Shown in pieces: positions 1-8,316 of a stretch of 64,000 nucleotides of DNA. The first letter of the stretch is position 1. The number at the start of each line of letters is the position of its first letter. This stretch comes from Paenibacillus protaetiae (GTDB taxonomy: Bacteria; Bacillota; Bacilli; Paenibacillales; Paenibacillaceae), in the NCBI RefSeq assembly GCF_004135365.1, contig NZ_CP035492.1:1178001-1242000 (forward strand). The letters are read 5' to 3'. The position numbers were made by a program, and so were the translations under genes. The notes under the pieces are model-generated. The model had not been told where the DNA came from and did not search any database. It saw only the letters and a program-made list of their open reading frames with translations.

Positions 1-301
1 AGACGGATACTTTGTAAGGCGCATTCGCTGCGGTCTGAAGCCATGCAACAAAAGCCTCGTCGAACCGGAGCTGCCTCGTGGCCATACCGCCGGGCACAAA
101 TACAACATCGTAGCCGGACAAGTCCGGAAGCACTTCGTCCATCTGCAGCTTAAGCCCTTTGTCGTCCGTAATCTGCGGTTTATCCGAGCAAAACGCCCAC
201 GATAATTCAGCCTGCAATATACGAAGCCGCGTTACCGCATCATAAAACCCGATAAAATCCAGCGTCGTCATTCCGTCGAACAATACAAATGCAACCTTCA
301 T
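1..301 (-). CDS. DJ-1/PfpI family protein (partial)
   Basis: The first 100 residues are visible and the rest lies outside the window. It opens with MKVAFVLFDGMTTLDFIG, the usual start of the DJ-1/PfpI/ThiJ class-I glutamine-amidotransferase-like fold, and reaches the VFVPGG segment typical of the family. The nucleophile Cys would lie just beyond the window edge, so activity cannot be judged. Family members include glyoxalase III, chaperone-like and protease-like enzymes, as well as AraC-type regulators with an amidase-like N-terminus, which this fragment could also be. A 14-bp perfect palindrome sits about 36 bp upstream of the ATG. Confidence 0.75.
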   Translation of the reverse strand, partial: MKVAFVLFDGMTTLDFIGFYDAVTRLRILQAELSWAFCSDKPQITDDKGLKLQMDEVLPDLSGYDVVFVPGGMATRQLRFDEAFVAWLQTAANAPYKVSV

Positions 302-336
302 CCCAGCCACCTGACCTTTCTTCGAATGAAATAAAA

Positions 337-370
337 AAAGTATTTGACCGTTAGTTCGGTCAAATACTTT
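337..370. promoter_or_regulatory. Perfect 14-bp inverted repeat (TetR-like operator or terminator)
   Basis: The arms AAAGTATTTGACCG and CGGTCAAATACTTT are separated by 6 nt. The TTGACCG/CGGTCAA core resembles TetR-family operators and lies about 36 bp before the DJ-1/PfpI start. Read on the minus strand it is also followed by a T-rich run, so it could end transcription from the beta-glucosidase gene whose stop is at 500. The sequence alone does not decide between the two roles. Confidence 0.55.
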
Positions 371-499
371 CGCCCAGGCGTACGGCAATTAGACATATGT
401 GCTCCCCCGCGGTATTCCGCGTTACGCCAGTTACACATACCAAATATTTACTTCTATTATAGGCGGGGAACCGTCTCCGCATCAATAGGGATTTAAAAG

Positions 500-2689
500 T
501 TATTTTACAAGCCGGAAGGTTTGAACCGCAGTATCGCGGCTGTTCGGCCCGACATGCACCTCAAAGAGCCCTGCATCGCTTGCAAAAGTCAAATCGGAAT
601 GATAATAACGAAGCTGTTCCTCTGTCAGCGTGAATTGTACATCGGCCGATTCGCCAGGCTCCAGCTTCAGCTTGCGATAGCCTTTCAGCTCTTTTAACGG
701 ACGAACCACTTCACCGGCCAAATCACGAACGTAAAGCTGAACCACTTCTTCACCGGCCGTCTTTCCCGCGTTGGTCACCTGCACCGATACCGTCAGCTTG
801 TCCGTCTCGCCCATCTCGGCTGCGGAGATCGCCAGATCGCCATATGCGAACTCCGTATAGCTAAGCCCAAAGCCAAAAGGAAATAAAGGCGCGTTAGGAA
901 TATCCAAATATTTCGAGACATACCGCTGGTCTGCATTCGCCGGCGTAAGCGGACGGCCCGTATTGTATGAATTATAATATACCGGAACCTGTCCGACCGA
1001 ATAAGGGAATGACATCGTCAGACGCCCGGCCGGATTCACGCTGCCGTACAGCACATCGGCTATCGCATTGCCGCCTTCCGTGCCCGGATACCACGCTTCC
1101 AGCACCGCATCCGCAACATCAATAATGCCGTGAAGATCAAGCGGACGTCCGTTAAACAAGACGGCGACAACCGGTTTGCCCAGCTGCTGCAGCCGGTATG
1201 CCAGCTGCAGCTGTACTTCCGGCAGGCGTATATCCGACCGGCTGCCGGCTTCTCCGCTCATCTCGGAAGCTTCGCCCAGCGCGAGCACAATTACATCCGC
1301 GTCTTGTGCAGCGAGGATCGCTTGCTGCGCCTGCGCTTCAGTGCCGCTTGTAATGCCGCAGCCCTCTGCAACGGCGATGCGGGAAACATCCGTTTTGCCG
1401 GCCAGCCCGGCGAACAGCTGAACCGCTTCATCTTGGGAGCCCCATATCGACCACGGCCCCAACACATCTCCGCTTTGCGCGAATGGGCCGATCAGCGCTA
1501 TTTTCTGCTCCGCCCGCAGCGGCAGCACGTTTTCATTTTTAAGCAAAACGCATGACTTGGCCGCTATTTCCCGTGCCGCTTGGCGGTGCTCATCGCATAA
1601 AATGATTTCCTTCTCGCGCTGCTCGTCCGCACCTCGGAACGGGTTGTCGAACAAGCCAAGCTTGTCCTTCAGCTGCAGTACGCGCAGCACCGATTCATTG
1701 ATCCATTCCTCATCCACTTGGCCGGATTGCACAAGCTCCTTTAACGACTGAGCGTAACAAGAACTCATCATTTCCATATCGACGCCCGCTGCAATCGCTT
1801 TGTGCGCCGCTTCCGCGTTATCCTCCGCTGCGCCGTGCGGAATCATTTCCTGAACAGCGCCCCAGTCCGAAATCAGGACGCCGTCGAATCCCCATTCCTC
1901 ACGAAGCAAATCGCGCATCAGCTTGCGGTTTCCGGTAGCCGGAATGCCGTCGACAACGTTAAACGAAGTCATGACGAGCTCGCAGCCTTCCTCCAGCGCC
2001 GCTTTATAGGCCGGCAAATAAGACTCGCGAAGCTGCCGCTCTGACATGTTGACCGTGTTGTAATCACGGCCGCCTTCCGCTGCGCCATATGCAGCAAAGT
2101 GCTTTACGCATGCCGCCATGCGGTCCGTGTCGCCGGTCAGATCGCTGCCTTGGAAGCCCCGCACGAACGCCCGCGCAAATTCGCTGTTCAAATACGGGTC
2201 TTCGCCCGTCGATTCCATCACGCGCCCCCAGCGCGGGTCCCGCACCAAATCCGCCATCGGCGCAAATGTGACATGGATGCCCGCTACCGAAGATTCCTTC
2301 GCCGCAATCGCGGCGCTGCGCTCGGCGAGCTCCATATCCCACGAGCTGGCTAACCCAAGCGATACGGGGAAAATCGTCCGGTAGCCGTGAATAATATCCG
2401 CCATCAGAATAAGCGGAATGCCCAGCCGGTTGTTCTTCATATATTGTTCCTGCAAAGCAATCGTTTCTTTGGCGCCGACTGCGCTAAGGACAGAGCCGAC
2501 ATTCCACACCGCTTCCGGATTTAAGCCCATCGAAGCAAGCGGGCCTGTCAAATTCGCATCATTGTCGTTCAAAAAGTTAGGCGTAAGCTGCACAAGCTGC
2601 GCAATTTTCTCATCCAGCGTCATCTGCGCCAGCAAATCGGTAAGAGATCGTTTCGTCACCGTGTTCGTCCTCCAACATAATTTTGGCAT
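500..2689 (-). CDS. bglX: Glycoside hydrolase family 3 beta-glucosidase (BglX-like)
   Basis: This is a GH3 exo-glycosidase that probably removes terminal beta-glucosyl or beta-xylosyl residues from oligosaccharides. The order is the GH3 N-terminal barrel (about residues 15-320, with KHF near 205, the GRDY segment and the nucleophile motif VLISDWGAV with Asp near 275), the GH3 C-terminal domain (about 370-590), and a C-terminal fibronectin-III-like domain with EVVQLYVRD. No signal peptide is visible, so it probably acts on imported oligosaccharides in the cytoplasm. A TATAAT-like -10 at 2700-2705 would place the transcript start almost at the ATG at 2689. The GTG at 2659, preceded by GGAGG at 2669-2673, is therefore the likelier start. 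The AraC gene upstream is on the same strand and may regulate it. Confidence 0.93.
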   Translation of the reverse strand: MPKLCWRTNTVTKRSLTDLLAQMTLDEKIAQLVQLTPNFLNDNDANLTGPLASMGLNPEAVWNVGSVLSAVGAKETIALQEQYMKNNRLGIPLILMADIIHGYRTIFPVSLGLASSWDMELAERSAAIAAKESSVAGIHVTFAPMADLVRDPRWGRVMESTGEDPYLNSEFARAFVRGFQGSDLTGDTDRMAACVKHFAAYGAAEGGRDYNTVNMSERQLRESYLPAYKAALEEGCELVMTSFNVVDGIPATGNRKLMRDLLREEWGFDGVLISDWGAVQEMIPHGAAEDNAEAAHKAIAAGVDMEMMSSCYAQSLKELVQSGQVDEEWINESVLRVLQLKDKLGLFDNPFRGADEQREKEIILCDEHRQAAREIAAKSCVLLKNENVLPLRAEQKIALIGPFAQSGDVLGPWSIWGSQDEAVQLFAGLAGKTDVSRIAVAEGCGITSGTEAQAQQAILAAQDADVIVLALGEASEMSGEAGSRSDIRLPEVQLQLAYRLQQLGKPVVAVLFNGRPLDLHGIIDVADAVLEAWYPGTEGGNAIADVLYGSVNPAGRLTMSFPYSVGQVPVYYNSYNTGRPLTPANADQRYVSKYLDIPNAPLFPFGFGLSYTEFAYGDLAISAAEMGETDKLTVSVQVTNAGKTAGEEVVQLYVRDLAGEVVRPLKELKGYRKLKLEPGESADVQFTLTEEQLRYYHSDLTFASDAGLFEVHVGPNSRDTAVQTFRLVK

Positions 2690-2871
2690 TAATCTCCTTA
2701 TTATACCGGACTCTAACAGCAGCTAATAGAAATGAGATTGCTATAATCGTATCCGATTTTGTCCAGCTTTCCTGCACGGCGTCAGCTTTAACGCGTCAGA
2801 GCCATCTGCATTTGCTGGCAGAAGTGACCGGCTTTCAAGTTGCCGGGCTTTCAGCACAAGCTCCGTACCTG

Positions 2872-3723
2872 TCAGTTCTCCTGCCGTATGGCGTACAGCT
2901 TGCGGTAAGCGGTTGGCGTCATGCCTTCATGCTCCATAAAACGTTTGTTGAAATAGCTCGCATTCGGATACCCCGCCTCTTCCGCGATTTGCCCGATGGC
3001 GGCATCTTTCCGTTCCAGCAGCCATTGCTTGGCGGCCTGCAGCCTGCAGCGCGTAATAAATTCCATAGGCGTCATGCGCATCGCCGCACGGAACAGCTTG
3101 CAAAAATAATAAGGCGTAACGCCCAGCCTCTCCGCCCACTCCTCCAGTACAAACGGCTTTGCCGCTTCCTGCTGCATGAGCGGGAGCAGCTCCATCATCC
3201 GCTCCCCCGCCGCAACCGATTTGCCTTCCTTAAGCACCGCCGCTTGCTCGACAAACAGCGTAATAAGTGCGTAGGTGAGCAGCGACAGCTGGGCCGGACG
3301 AAGCATCCGGTACGTTTCCGCTTCAGCCAGCAGCCTTTCATGCGCCTCTTCCCATAACGCTGGCTGCCTCACCTTCCACAGCGGGCTTTGGTTCAAGCCT
3401 TGCTCAAGCAAATAATCGCGCAGCCCCGTTCCCCCGTAAAAATGAAACCATCGCACATCCCACGGCTCATCCTGGCTGCTGTAATACACCTGCTTTTGCA
3501 ACGGGAAATAGAGCACCGCCTCGCCTGCGCGAAGCTCATGCCGTGTGCCTTCCAGCTCCACGTATCCTTTGCCGGAAACGACATAATGAATATTGAAATT
3601 GTTCAGCGCCCCTGCTTCCCGGTATACATCATGCTCGGGATACTCCGAATAATGACCAACTGACTCGGGAAAGCAAAAATACGGCATCCGGGGAAGCGAC
3701 AGAAGCAAGCTTTGGCGAATCAT
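2872..3723 (-). CDS. AraC family transcriptional regulator
   Basis: This 283-residue protein has an N-terminal cupin-like sensing domain (about 1-140, with the VSGKGYVELEG and LRAGEAVLYFP strands). Its C-terminal AraC/XylS double helix-turn-helix (about 180-280) has WAERLGVTPYYFCKLFR and IAEEAGYPNASYFNKRF. Regulators of this layout usually respond to sugars and activate adjacent carbohydrate genes. The beta-glucosidase gene lies directly downstream on the same strand, and the aldo/keto reductase gene is divergent. AGAGGTG upstream of the ATG supports the start. The inducer cannot be told from the sequence. Confidence 0.9.
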   Translation of the reverse strand: MIRQSLLLSLPRMPYFCFPESVGHYSEYPEHDVYREAGALNNFNIHYVVSGKGYVELEGTRHELRAGEAVLYFPLQKQVYYSSQDEPWDVRWFHFYGGTGLRDYLLEQGLNQSPLWKVRQPALWEEAHERLLAEAETYRMLRPAQLSLLTYALITLFVEQAAVLKEGKSVAAGERMMELLPLMQQEAAKPFVLEEWAERLGVTPYYFCKLFRAAMRMTPMEFITRCRLQAAKQWLLERKDAAIGQIAEEAGYPNASYFNKRFMEHEGMTPTAYRKLYAIRQEN

Positions 3724-3896
3724 CCAAGCACCTCTTTATATCACAATATTGTTTTAATCTTTTGCAAAATATTATCATTTCCAAATCAAAATCGATACCC
3801 TATAATCGCAATATAATCATAATAGGCTTTACTGTTCAACCCTACCGGACAGCACACAATGATGAATCCGATTAATGTTAAGGAGGCATGTGCTTC

Positions 3897-4835
3897 ATGG
3901 AGTATTTGAATGTAGTTGGCTTGGATAAACCGGTATCCCGTTTGATGAAAGGTTCGGATTATTTCGTTCACGAGCGTTATGAGAAAGCGGCGGCCAATAT
4001 GGACCAGTTTTTTGCCGTTGGCGGCAATGCGGTCGACACGGCCCATGTCTATACCGGCGGGCAAAGCGAAGAAGTAATCGGACGATATTTGGAAGAACGC
4101 GGCAACCGGGATGAGTGGGTGATTTTGACCAAAGGGGCGCACCATGACGAACATGGTCCGCGTGTGAATGCCGATGCGATCCGCCGCGATATTACAGTAA
4201 GTCTGGAACGGCTGCGGACCGGCTACATTGATATGTATGCGCTTCATCGCGATGATCCGTCTGTACCGGCCGGCGAAATCATTGAAGCTTTAAACGAATA
4301 TATATCCAAAGGCGTTGTGAAAGCCATCGGCGTCTCGAACTGGACTTGGCAGCGTATCCAGGAAGCCAATGATTACGCCGCAGCTAACGGCTTGACGGGC
4401 TTCACCTTCAGCAGCCCGAATTTAAGCCTGGCGAAGCCAAACGAACCGTTCTGGAAAGGCTGCGTCTCCGCCGACCAGGAAACTTGCGAATGGCACGAGG
4501 CGAACCAGTTCCCGCTATTCTCCTGGTCCTCTCAGGCGCGCGGTTTCTTCACCGGCTTGTTTACGCCGGACAACCGTTCCAATGCGGATCTGGTCCGGGT
4601 ATTCTACAACGACGATAATTGGGAACGCCTCGAACGTGCCCATCAGCTGGCCAAAAGCAAAAAGGCAACGGCCATCCAAATTGCGCTTGCCTATGTGCTG
4701 AATCAGCCTTTTCCAACCTGCGCCTTGATTGGCGCCCAATCGGCGGAAGAGCTGGCTTCCTGCGATGAAGGCTCGCGGATCGTGTTGACCCGCGAGGAGC
4801 TGGCCTGGCTTGATTTGTCCTCGGACGGCCAATAA
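3897..4835 (+). CDS. Aldo/keto reductase
   Basis: This NAD(P)H-dependent oxidoreductase has the aldo/keto reductase barrel fold (312 residues). The expected catalytic tetrad positions are visible: Asp and Tyr in DTAHVY, Lys in LTKG and His in ALHRDD. The nucleotide-binding part has KAIGVSNW and later IGAQSAEEL. Its substrate is unknown; in this context it may be a sugar or sugar-derived carbonyl. GGAGG at 3882-3886 gives good spacing to the ATG at 3897, whereas the ATG at 3888 is too close. The gene is divergent from the AraC gene, sharing a 170-bp upstream region. Confidence 0.9.
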   Translation: MEYLNVVGLDKPVSRLMKGSDYFVHERYEKAAANMDQFFAVGGNAVDTAHVYTGGQSEEVIGRYLEERGNRDEWVILTKGAHHDEHGPRVNADAIRRDITVSLERLRTGYIDMYALHRDDPSVPAGEIIEALNEYISKGVVKAIGVSNWTWQRIQEANDYAAANGLTGFTFSSPNLSLAKPNEPFWKGCVSADQETCEWHEANQFPLFSWSSQARGFFTGLFTPDNRSNADLVRVFYNDDNWERLERAHQLAKSKKATAIQIALAYVLNQPFPTCALIGAQSAEELASCDEGSRIVLTREELAWLDLSSDGQ

Positions 4836-4849
4836 AACAGCTGCACTGC

Positions 4850-4893
4850 AAATACGCGTCCTTCTTCTTAAGGGGAAGAACGCGTATTTTTTG
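4850..4893 (+). terminator. Intrinsic terminator of the aldo/keto reductase gene
   Basis: A 10-bp stem (AAATACGCGT paired with ACGCGTATTT) is followed by a T run, 14 nt after the stop codon. Confidence 0.85.
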
Positions 4894-4971
4894 CTGTCTC
4901 AATTAATCTTCTGAATAATAAGCTGCGCCCGCGAATTCGGATTTCCGTCACCGGTTACTTGGCTGAGGGGC

Positions 4972-5002
4972 AAAAAAAAAGCGCCGCTCGTTCGGAGCAG
5001 CA
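4972..5002 (-). terminator. Intrinsic terminator of the cyclase gene
   Basis: On the minus strand, GCTGCTC pairs with GAGCGGC (one G-T pair) around a 5-nt loop, and nine T residues follow shortly after. It lies just past the cyclase stop codon. Confidence 0.75.
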
Positions 5003-5016
5003 CCGGCTTTCCTATA

Positions 5017-5634
5017 TCAAGATCTGATTCTAGCAATGACACGGGCAATTGAGGAATCTGCCCGGATAAGTAACGGCAGGGCGATAACTTCAAATGACAC
5101 AGCATCTATAAGCTTCACAAGATTCGTTAAATTTTCTGCAATCAATATCCCGTTTTGAAAAAGATGTTTATGGACAGCAAACGGGTATTTGTCCGGCGAA
5201 GGCGTGTCCAAGCCGACCAGCTTGACTTGTTTGCGGACAAGGAGCGCCGCGAACGCTTCAGTCAGCACCGGATGATGTTCGAAATAGTCCGGCTCTCCAA
5301 ACCGTTGGCTCTGTCCGGTATGGATTAACACGATTTGATTTTGCCCGATTTGCTGCTCATAGGTTTCTTTATAATCAATCACATCTTGCCCGGATACGTC
5401 CAGCAAACACCCCTCTCCAATAAAACGGTCCGGCGGAAATTCATCCATATACGTATAGCAATCCGTCAAATGCATCGGTCCGTCAATATGCGTTCCCGCG
5501 TGCATATTAATGGACAAATAATGATTGTTGTAATAATCCTTAGCGTATTGCTTGGAATGGACTAGCGACGTTTCCGCATCTCCCGGATAAGGCGGCAGGC
5601 CGTCCCGGATCGGATGCGTCAAATCAATGATCAT
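5017..5634 (-). CDS. Cyclase family protein (kynurenine formamidase-like metal hydrolase)
   Basis: This is a metal-dependent hydrolase of the cyclase/KynB superfamily, about 205 residues. The N-terminal MIIDLTHPIRDGLPPYPGD and the metal motif HAGTHIDGPMHL (the HxGTHxDxPxH signature) are present. Later VLIHTG and LVGLDTPSPD are typical of the family, whose known member KynB hydrolyses N-formylkynurenine. No tryptophan-degradation neighbours are present, so the substrate is not assigned. The reading frame runs open further upstream, but the ATG at 5634 has a GGGGAG ribosome site and begins the conserved domain. A strong terminator follows. Confidence 0.88.
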   Translation of the reverse strand: MIIDLTHPIRDGLPPYPGDAETSLVHSKQYAKDYYNNHYLSINMHAGTHIDGPMHLTDCYTYMDEFPPDRFIGEGCLLDVSGQDVIDYKETYEQQIGQNQIVLIHTGQSQRFGEPDYFEHHPVLTEAFAALLVRKQVKLVGLDTPSPDKYPFAVHKHLFQNGILIAENLTNLVKLIDAVSFEVIALPLLIRADSSIARVIARIRS

Positions 5635-5756
5635 TGGTTTTACTCCCCCCGTATATAGATCGGATCGGCAGTTTGCAGAACCGGTATATTTTACCACCCC
5701 TATACGAAAATTCAATAAGATCATTCATTTTTAATATTCCATTTATGGCTGATCAT

Positions 5757-6227
5757 TTAAACGATCTCGCATACCTTTCCTTCCGCTGCCTGCGCCAGGC
5801 TTTTGCCCGCCAGAAAAATTTGCAAGCCGCGACGTCCGCCGCTAATGCTGACCAGCTCTGCCGTTACCGCCGAAGCATGCAAATAAAGCGGATATTTTTT
5901 CTTCATTCCTAGAGGGGATACCCCTCCCCGAATATATCCGGTAAGCGCCTGAATTTCTTTAACCGGCACCATTTCCACCTTCTTATTGCCGCTTACAGCT
6001 GCGAGCGCCTTCAAGTTCAATTCCTTATCCCCGGGAATGCAAGCGGTCAGAATGCCGGTTTTATCCCCCTTCAATACGAGCGTTTTAAACAGCTGCTCCG
6101 GCAGAAGCCCGACTTTCCCGGCTACGGTCCCCGCGTCCAAATGATCCTCGTCCCAATCATATTCATGCTGCGTATAAGGAATATGCAGCGAATCCAGCAT
6201 TCTGCAAGCATTGGTTTTGGAAGCCAC
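5757..6227 (-). CDS. ybaK: Cys-tRNA(Pro)/Cys-tRNA(Cys) deacylase YbaK-like
   Basis: This is an editing-domain protein of the YbaK/EbsC family that hydrolyses misacylated Cys-tRNA(Pro) in the cytoplasm, about 156 residues and normal for the family. Recognisable segments are TNACRMLDSLHIPYTQHEYDWD, the conserved FKTLVLKG with the key Lys, and YIRGGVSPLGMKKKYPLYL. The GTG at 6227 is chosen because the conserved sequence begins right after it and it has a GAGAGGTG ribosome site. It appears to be a single-gene unit. Confidence 0.9.
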   Translation of the reverse strand: MASKTNACRMLDSLHIPYTQHEYDWDEDHLDAGTVAGKVGLLPEQLFKTLVLKGDKTGILTACIPGDKELNLKALAAVSGNKKVEMVPVKEIQALTGYIRGGVSPLGMKKKYPLYLHASAVTAELVSISGGRRGLQIFLAGKSLAQAAEGKVCEIV

Positions 6228-6366
6228 ATGTTCACCTCTCTCCGTAATTTTGCTGTTGCGTTCTATCAATAGTTACGTGTATATTTGCTAATGATTAAGG
6301 GCAAACGATGATAAGTTATAAATGGCATCATCCTCTACGATTCAATAAAGAAAGGAAATGCATTTC

Positions 6367-7731
6367 ATGTGGAGCAAGATTCGGGACTGGATGGAGAAAC
6401 GGTCCCCCGCGCAAGTCATTACCGGCTATTATTTGCTGGCCGTCACCATTTCAATTCTATTACTTAGTATTCCGGCTGTACATAAACCCGGCGTCAAAGT
6501 TTCTTTTTTCGATACGGTATTTACGGCGGTTAGCGTCGTCAGCGATACGGGATTGGGCGTATTTAACATATCCGAAACCTACAGCGTGCTTGGCTATTTT
6601 GTCATTATGCTCATATTGCAGTTTGCCGGCATCGGCATCATGGCTATGAGCACGTTTTTCTGGATCTTGCTTGGCCGTAAAATCGGACTGCGCGAAAGGC
6701 GCTTAATTATGGTCGATAATAACCAGTTTGCTTTATCCGGACTCGTCAATATGGTTAGGGAAATTTTGATTATTGTCGTGCTCACCGAGCTGATTGGGGG
6801 CGTTATATTAGGATTCCGCTTTTTATCCTATTTCCCGACTTGGCATGAAGCGTTTGTGCAAGGCTTGTTCGCTTCCGTCAGCGCCACGACAAATGCCGGA
6901 ATGGACATAACCGGGAAGTCGCTTATCCCTTTCGCCCATGATTATTTCGTGCAAATCATTTCCGTCATTCTTATTATTTTCGGCGCGATCGGGTTTCCGG
7001 TGCTGCTGGAGATTAAAGCTTTTCTATCTCGAAAAAAATCGGAGAATGCCCATCCGTTCCGCTTCTCTTTATTCGCCAAGCTGACGACCTCGACATACGG
7101 CATCCTGCTTGTAATCGGTACGGTGCTTATCTGGATGTTTGAACGCCAGCATTTTTTGAAAGACAAATCTTGGCATGAAGGCTTTTTCTACTCGTTTTTT
7201 CAAGCGGCTACAACAAGAAGCGCCGGATTAACGACTATGGACATTAACGATTTTTCCATTCCGACGCTGGTGCTGATGTGCCTTCTGATGTTCATCGGGG
7301 GATCGCCCAACTCAGTTGGCGGCGGTATCCGCACCACGACCTTCGCTTTGAATATGCTGTTTATTTACCATTACGCCAAAGGAAACCGCGATATTAAAGT
7401 ATTCAAGCGGGAGATTCATTCCGACGATATATTAAAATCGCTGGCGATTTCGGTTTTGGCCACGATCCTGTGCGCTTTCTCGATTATTGCGATCAGCTTC
7501 TCGGACAAGCAGGTCCCGCTGCTCGCGATCGTGCTTGAAGTATGCTCTTCGTTTGGTACCGTAGGCTTGTCGACAGGCATTACGCCGGACTTAAGCGCAT
7601 TCGCCAAATGCATCCTGATGGTCCTCATGTTTATTGGAAGAATCGGCTTAACGTCCGTTTTATTTATGATTAGCGGCGGACAAAAGGAAGCCAAAATCCA
7701 TTACCCGGTAGAGCGGGTCATTACGGGGTAA
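6367..7731 (+). CDS. Ktr/Trk-type potassium uptake membrane protein
   Basis: This is the pore-forming subunit of a K+ (or Na+-coupled K+) uptake system of the KtrB/KtrD/TrkH superfamily, about 454 residues. All four pore-loop repeats can be seen: VVSDTGLG, ATTNAGM, TTRSAGL and FGTVGLS, each with the filter Gly, separated by transmembrane helices in the 2TM-P-loop pattern. The cytosolic KtrA/KtrC partner is not encoded nearby, as is common for KtrD-like genes. The ATG at 6367 is preferred over 6358 because the AAAGGA site lies about 10 nt before it. The gene ends in a strong terminator and stands alone. Confidence 0.92.
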   Translation: MWSKIRDWMEKRSPAQVITGYYLLAVTISILLLSIPAVHKPGVKVSFFDTVFTAVSVVSDTGLGVFNISETYSVLGYFVIMLILQFAGIGIMAMSTFFWILLGRKIGLRERRLIMVDNNQFALSGLVNMVREILIIVVLTELIGGVILGFRFLSYFPTWHEAFVQGLFASVSATTNAGMDITGKSLIPFAHDYFVQIISVILIIFGAIGFPVLLEIKAFLSRKKSENAHPFRFSLFAKLTTSTYGILLVIGTVLIWMFERQHFLKDKSWHEGFFYSFFQAATTRSAGLTTMDINDFSIPTLVLMCLLMFIGGSPNSVGGGIRTTTFALNMLFIYHYAKGNRDIKVFKREIHSDDILKSLAISVLATILCAFSIIAISFSDKQVPLLAIVLEVCSSFGTVGLSTGITPDLSAFAKCILMVLMFIGRIGLTSVLFMISGGQKEAKIHYPVERVITG

Positions 7732-7756
7732 TTCATAAGCCCTGCGGGCAGCATGT

Positions 7757-7795
7757 AAAGCGCCAGCCATCCTTAACGGAAGGCTGGCGCTTTTT
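7757..7795 (+). terminator. Intrinsic terminator of the potassium transporter gene
   Basis: AAAGCGCCAGCC pairs perfectly with GGCTGGCGCTTT, followed by a T run. Confidence 0.9.
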
Positions 7796-7831
7796 GACGT
7801 TTATATCCCTTCTCTTCTGCGCATTAGCCGC

Positions 7832-7873
7832 TTGCATCTAATTATAATATCTGTTATATATGTAGTATAACAG
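7832..7873 (+). promoter_or_regulatory. Promoter with overlapping palindromic operator before the GntR gene
   Basis: A sigma-A-like promoter (TTGCAT at 7832-7837, 17-nt spacer, TATATA at 7855-7860) overlaps a perfect inverted repeat, CTGTTATA-N7-TATAACAG, at 7851-7873. The position over the -10 element fits autorepression by the GntR protein encoded 39 bp downstream. The binding is inferred. Confidence 0.6.
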
Positions 7874-7911
7874 TTATGCGTTATTAATCATTTTCGAAAA
7901 GAGGAACCGCT

Positions 7912-8316
7912 ATGTTTGTAGAGCTTGATTTGCAATCGGATGTCCCCATCTACACGCAGCTTGTCGACCAGATTGTGGAGGGTATCGCAAACGGCGGGCT
8001 GAAGCCCGGCGATCCGCTGCCGTCGGTTCGCAGCCTTGCCGCCGACCTGGATATTAATTTGCATACGGTGAATAAAGCGTATCAGCAGTTGAAGCAAGAA
8101 GGATTTCTGCAAATTCACCGCAAGCAAGGCGTCATCGTGCAGCCAGGCGAAATGCCGGGCGTAACAGCCGAGTTTGAAACCCGGATGACGAGACAGCTCA
8201 AAGCGTTAGCGGCAGAGTCCGCCGTCCGCGGGCTGAATGCGGAACAATTCAGCGCTTATGCCGAGCGTATATACCGGCAAGTATCAACAACCGACAATGG
8301 GAGGAATCAGCCATGA
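7912..8316 (+). CDS. GntR family transcriptional regulator (YtrA subfamily)
   Basis: This 134-residue regulator has an N-terminal winged helix-turn-helix (about 10-75) with IYTQLVDQIVEGIANGGLKP and LAADLDINLHTVNKAYQQL. It has only a short C-terminal helical tail, which marks the YtrA subfamily; there is no large effector domain. YtrA-type repressors usually control the membrane-protein or ABC genes they are co-transcribed with. Its stop overlaps the start of the next gene by 4 bp (ATGA), so the two are translationally coupled. A palindrome overlapping its own -10 box suggests autoregulation. Confidence 0.92.
   Translation: MFVELDLQSDVPIYTQLVDQIVEGIANGGLKPGDPLPSVRSLAADLDINLHTVNKAYQQLKQEGFLQIHRKQGVIVQPGEMPGVTAEFETRMTRQLKALAAESAVRGLNAEQFSAYAERIYRQVSTTDNGRNQP

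Noticed and set aside
3786-4247. Antisense open frame inside the aldo/keto reductase gene
   Set aside because: It lies fully opposite a conserved gene and shows no family features.
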